From NCBI GenBank assembly GCA_003554375.1, contig PWGF01000441.1, positions 1 to 18,100 of the forward strand: 18,100 bases of DNA, given 5' to 3'. Every line of letters begins with the position of its first letter. The first letter of the stretch is position 1. The DNA is from Spirochaetaceae bacterium. GTDB lineage: Bacteria; Spirochaetota; Spirochaetia; DSM-27196; SKKC01. The notes under the pieces were generated by a model. It saw only the letters and a program-made list of their open reading frames with translations, was not told the DNA's origin and made no database searches. The translations under genes were made by a program, and so were the position numbers. Positions 15,486 through 18,100 of the stretch are shown piece after piece.

Positions 15486-16889
15486 ATGAGCTCGAATGCG
15501 CAAAGACCGTTTGAAGCGGCAACGGGCGGCGAAACGCCTGCGGGGACGGATGATCTTCTGCAATATCTGTCACAATCGCCAACCGCATTCCATGCAGTCC
15601 GGAATGCGGCCAGAGTCTTGGAGGAGCATGGCTTTGTCCAGCTTCACGAGACCGAGCAGTGGGCGCTGTCGGCCGGCGCCAAGCATTACGTCATACGCAA
15701 CGGAGGGGCGTTGGTCGCATTCCGTGTCGGTAAGCAAACGGAAGCGGATGCTGGATTTCGTATCGCGGCTGCACACACTGACAGCCCGGCGCTGAAGCTC
15801 AAGTTGAGGGGCGCGAAGTCTGCGCAAGGCGGTTTCCGGGTTCCGGTCGAAGTCTACGGTGGCCCTATCGTGTCCACCTGGCTGGATCGGGACCTTTCAA
15901 TAGCCGGGCGTGTGCTCGTCCGTAGGCACGGGGAGATCGAGAGCCGACTTCTGGCTGCTCGCCGTCCGGTGGCCATTATCCCGAACGTTGCAATCCACCT
16001 CAACCGTGATGTGAACAGTGGGTTCGAGTACAACAAGCATGAGCATTTGCCGGCTCTTCTCAACCTTACCGGTCCCGATCAGCCCCCAAACGGAGGGAAT
16101 TCCGCTACCGAATCCGCGCGAGAAGCGCCGGGGGCGGCAACGGACGTATTCCCGAACGATGCCGTCCCGCTCGTAGAGTATGTTGCCCACGAGCTGGGCG
16201 AAGAGCCAAGTACTCTGTTGGCGGCGGATCTTCTCCTTTGGAACCCGGTTCCGGCCCAAGCAATGGGAGGGGGAGGGAACCTCTTCACCTCCGGTCGCAT
16301 CGACAACTTGGCCGGAGCCTGGTCAGTCTTACGGGCGATCGTTGAGTCACAGGGCTCGGCCGCCACTCAGGTTGCGGTTCTGTTCGATAACGAAGAAGTA
16401 GGAAGCCTCACCGGCGCCGGGGCCAATTCTTCCTTCCTTGAGTCGCTTCTGCAACGCATCGTCTCGGCGCGGGACTCCGCACCGGACGCTGTTGCCCGAG
16501 CGACGCCTCGGTCCTTTCTCGTATCCAACGACGCCGCGCACGCGTTACATCCGAATTTCCCTGGGAAGTACGACGAGCACTACGCGCCGGTTCTTGGTGA
16601 GGGCCCGGCGCTCAAACTCAATGCAGCTCTCCGATACGCCACCACGGACACGGCTGCTGCGCAGATTATCGATACAGCCCAGCGGGCCGGCGTACCGCTG
16701 CAATACCTCGCGAACCGGGCCGACATGCGCACCGGAAGCACCGTTGGTCCCTACGTCTGGTCGCGGACCGGCATCGCGACCGTTGACGTGGGCGTGCCTA
16801 TTCTGGCGATGCACAGCATTCGCGAGACTGCCTCTCTGGATGATGCCGGCGCGACACGCGACCTGATGCGGGCGGTATTTGTCAGCTGA
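15486..16889 (+). CDS. M18 family aminopeptidase
   Basis: This 467-residue protein is an aspartyl/general aminopeptidase of family M18, a two-metal enzyme that removes N-terminal residues and forms large tetrahedral oligomers. Visible marks are AAHTDSPALKLK with metal ligand His97, STWLDRDLSIAGRV (130-143), SGRIDNLAGAWS with the bridging Asp273, the catalytic/metal DNEEVGS at 301-307, and SNDAAHALHPNFPGKYDEHYAPVLGEGP with the late His ligand. A 25-residue Gly/Ala/Ser-rich insertion sits at about 200-224, making it slightly longer than typical. There is no signal peptide, so it is cytoplasmic. No SD precedes the ATG; a candidate promoter ends 6 bases upstream. It diverges from the M19 dipeptidase. 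Confidence 0.92.
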   Translation: MSSNAQRPFEAATGGETPAGTDDLLQYLSQSPTAFHAVRNAARVLEEHGFVQLHETEQWALSAGAKHYVIRNGGALVAFRVGKQTEADAGFRIAAAHTDSPALKLKLRGAKSAQGGFRVPVEVYGGPIVSTWLDRDLSIAGRVLVRRHGEIESRLLAARRPVAIIPNVAIHLNRDVNSGFEYNKHEHLPALLNLTGPDQPPNGGNSATESAREAPGAATDVFPNDAVPLVEYVAHELGEEPSTLLAADLLLWNPVPAQAMGGGGNLFTSGRIDNLAGAWSVLRAIVESQGSAATQVAVLFDNEEVGSLTGAGANSSFLESLLQRIVSARDSAPDAVARATPRSFLVSNDAAHALHPNFPGKYDEHYAPVLGEGPALKLNAALRYATTDTAAAQIIDTAQRAGVPLQYLANRADMRTGSTVGPYVWSRTGIATVDVGVPILAMHSIRETASLDDAGATRDLMRAVFVS

Positions 16890-16954
16890 TTTGCTACCGG
16901 CGCTCGGAGGCGGGGAGAGTTCGGAGTTCAGCCTGAGAGCGGAGCAGCGCCGCC

Positions 16955-16983
16955 TTGAACCGGGCACGGCAGGTTTGTAACTT
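16955..16983 (+). promoter_or_regulatory. Promoter of the baeRF3-like gene
   Basis: TTGAAC (16955-16960), 17 bases and TAACTT (16978-16983) precede the ATG at 17034 by 50 bases. The leader carries a good SD (GGGGAGG, about 10 bases before the ATG). Confidence 0.5.
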
Positions 16984-17033
16984 CTAGATGACTACCAAAG
17001 GTAGGCGACTGCCAAAGGGGAGGTCATAGGATT

Positions 17034-18100
17034 ATGGGAAACGTGTTGACACCGGAGAGCCCTAGAGAACTCGTGAATCAAGAGGATGAGATATGCGTAT
17101 CGGTAAGCATGCCGCTTCAGACACCGAGCGTAAAAGCTCCTAGACGACAGGAAAACGTGATCCGCTATAAGAATCTGTTGTCCGACGTCCAGGACACTCT
17201 ACAGAAGCAAGGCCATAGGGATGAGTCGGAAGTCGAACAGCTCTTGGCGCCGCTTCGCGAGGAGTTGAACAACGGACACGTCCCGTGGGTTCCCGCCGCA
17301 GCAGGCTTTACGGCTCACGTCAGCTCCAATCACTACGCGGCCATCTCACTTTGGACGACGCCGCCGGAGCGGATATACGTAGGATCCCGGTTCTATCTGA
17401 AGCCTGTATTGGCATCACTTTCCAAAGGCCAATCATACTATGTGCTGGGACTCGACCAGAAACGGGTTCGCTTGTACCGCGGTGATCCGGTAAGGTTCTT
17501 CGAGGTCACTCCGGAGCGTGGATTCCCGACCGTTCCCCAGATCTTCGCGCAGGCTGAACTGGAACGCCATCTCAACACCCCCGGTGGGCTCGTGCCGAGG
17601 TTTGGGCATGGCCCCGGCGAGGAGGACATCAAAAAGCGCATCGTTGAGTTCCTTCAGCGCGTAGATGAGGTGCTGCGTGAGACAATGGCCGGGTTCGAGG
17701 AACCGGTCATCCCGGCTGGGGTCGAGTATATCACTTCTCATTTCCGGAAGATCACCAAGGCGAAGCACGTACTGCCGGAGTCGGTACACGGAAGCATCGC
17801 AGCTATGTCGCAGGAAGAGCTACACCGGCGCGCCTCGCAGATCGCCTCGGAACACAAAACCCAAGAGCTACAGCGTCACCTTCTCCGAGTTCGCGAGGCG
17901 GACAACGCACACAGGTCCGCCGATATAGAGGGGATCCTGAAGGCAGCGTACGAAGGTCGAGTACAGACCCTGCTCATAGCGGAGGATAGCTCGGTTCCGG
18001 GCCGTTTCGACGAAGCCCAGGAGAAAGTCGAGGCTGAGAAGGAGCGTCAGGCTTCGACGGAGCATCCTGGTGACGATCTTCTGGACCTTGCGGCCTTCTA
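17034..18100 (+). CDS. Bacterial archaeo-eukaryotic release factor family 3 (baeRF3)-like protein (C-terminus cut)
   Basis: The frame is open from the ATG at 17034 to the right edge (355 codons). The N-terminus LTPESPRELVNQEDEICVSVSMP, the NVIRYKNLLSDVQ stretch (41-53), IYVGSRFYLKPVLASLSKG (114-132) and QSYYVLGLDQKRVRLYRGD (133-151) follow the baeRF3 pattern, a bacterial relative of the eRF1/Vms1 fold. Relatives include peptidyl-tRNA hydrolases acting on stalled ribosomes; bacterial members are mostly uncharacterised. No GGQ tripeptide is visible in the part present. A charged helical region (residues about 255-345) follows the core. An SD and promoter are both present, so it is probably an independent unit. 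Confidence 0.8.
   Translation, partial: MGNVLTPESPRELVNQEDEICVSVSMPLQTPSVKAPRRQENVIRYKNLLSDVQDTLQKQGHRDESEVEQLLAPLREELNNGHVPWVPAAAGFTAHVSSNHYAAISLWTTPPERIYVGSRFYLKPVLASLSKGQSYYVLGLDQKRVRLYRGDPVRFFEVTPERGFPTVPQIFAQAELERHLNTPGGLVPRFGHGPGEEDIKKRIVEFLQRVDEVLRETMAGFEEPVIPAGVEYITSHFRKITKAKHVLPESVHGSIAAMSQEELHRRASQIASEHKTQELQRHLLRVREADNAHRSADIEGILKAAYEGRVQTLLIAEDSSVPGRFDEAQEKVEAEKERQASTEHPGDDLLDLAAF

Overview
The window looks like a chromosomal segment of a Gram-negative-type bacterium of fairly high GC. It encodes a lipoprotein signal peptide, a small secreted protein ending in Phe like outer-membrane barrel proteins, and a FapA/DUF342 protein. The gene content (FapA, a PlsC-like acyltransferase with a HYSNFD box, a short flavin reductase, an M18 aminopeptidase) reminds me most of free-living spirochaetes. 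That placement is inference, held with low to moderate confidence.

Positions 1-4631, minus strand: a lasso-peptide (RiPP) biosynthetic operon. Reading downstream from a promoter at 4631-4603, it holds B1 (PqqD-like leader-binding protein), B2 (transglutaminase-like leader protease), C (asparagine-synthetase-like lactam synthetase), a 70-residue precursor with a perfect YxxPxLxxxGxxxxxT leader motif, and a phosphoribosyltransferase-like gene that runs off the left edge. Three features are unusual: the precursor comes after the enzymes, its core is long and Gly/Ser/Asn-rich, and the PRTase-like gene is not one of the tailoring or export genes I know from lasso clusters.

Positions 4713-5350, minus strand: a small exported, probably outer-membrane protein with its own promoter, a nested inverted-repeat operator candidate and a strong terminator hairpin.

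Positions 5501-9926, plus strand: a PQQ-dependent sugar dehydrogenase lipoprotein, a degenerate tandem repeat, FapA/DUF342, and a PlsC-family acyltransferase, ending in a hairpin-rich convergent gap.

Positions 10005-13687: an uncharacterised TPR-containing protein (minus) divergent from a flavin reductase (plus). The flavin reductase converges on a Gfo/Idh/MocA oxidoreductase (minus) so tightly that both stop codons lie in one CTAG.

Positions 13826-18100: tRNA-Val(TAC), an M19 dipeptidase (minus) divergent from an M18 aminopeptidase (plus), then a baeRF3-type release-factor-like protein cut by the right edge.

Across the window I can place about ten promoters of the form TTG(N3)-17-TANNNT (one a looser match), always with a 17-bp spacer. 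For five genes the -10 box lies only 6-13 bases before the ATG and no Shine-Dalgarno is visible, which suggests leaderless mRNAs. Other genes, including the lasso precursor, carry clear Shine-Dalgarno sequences.
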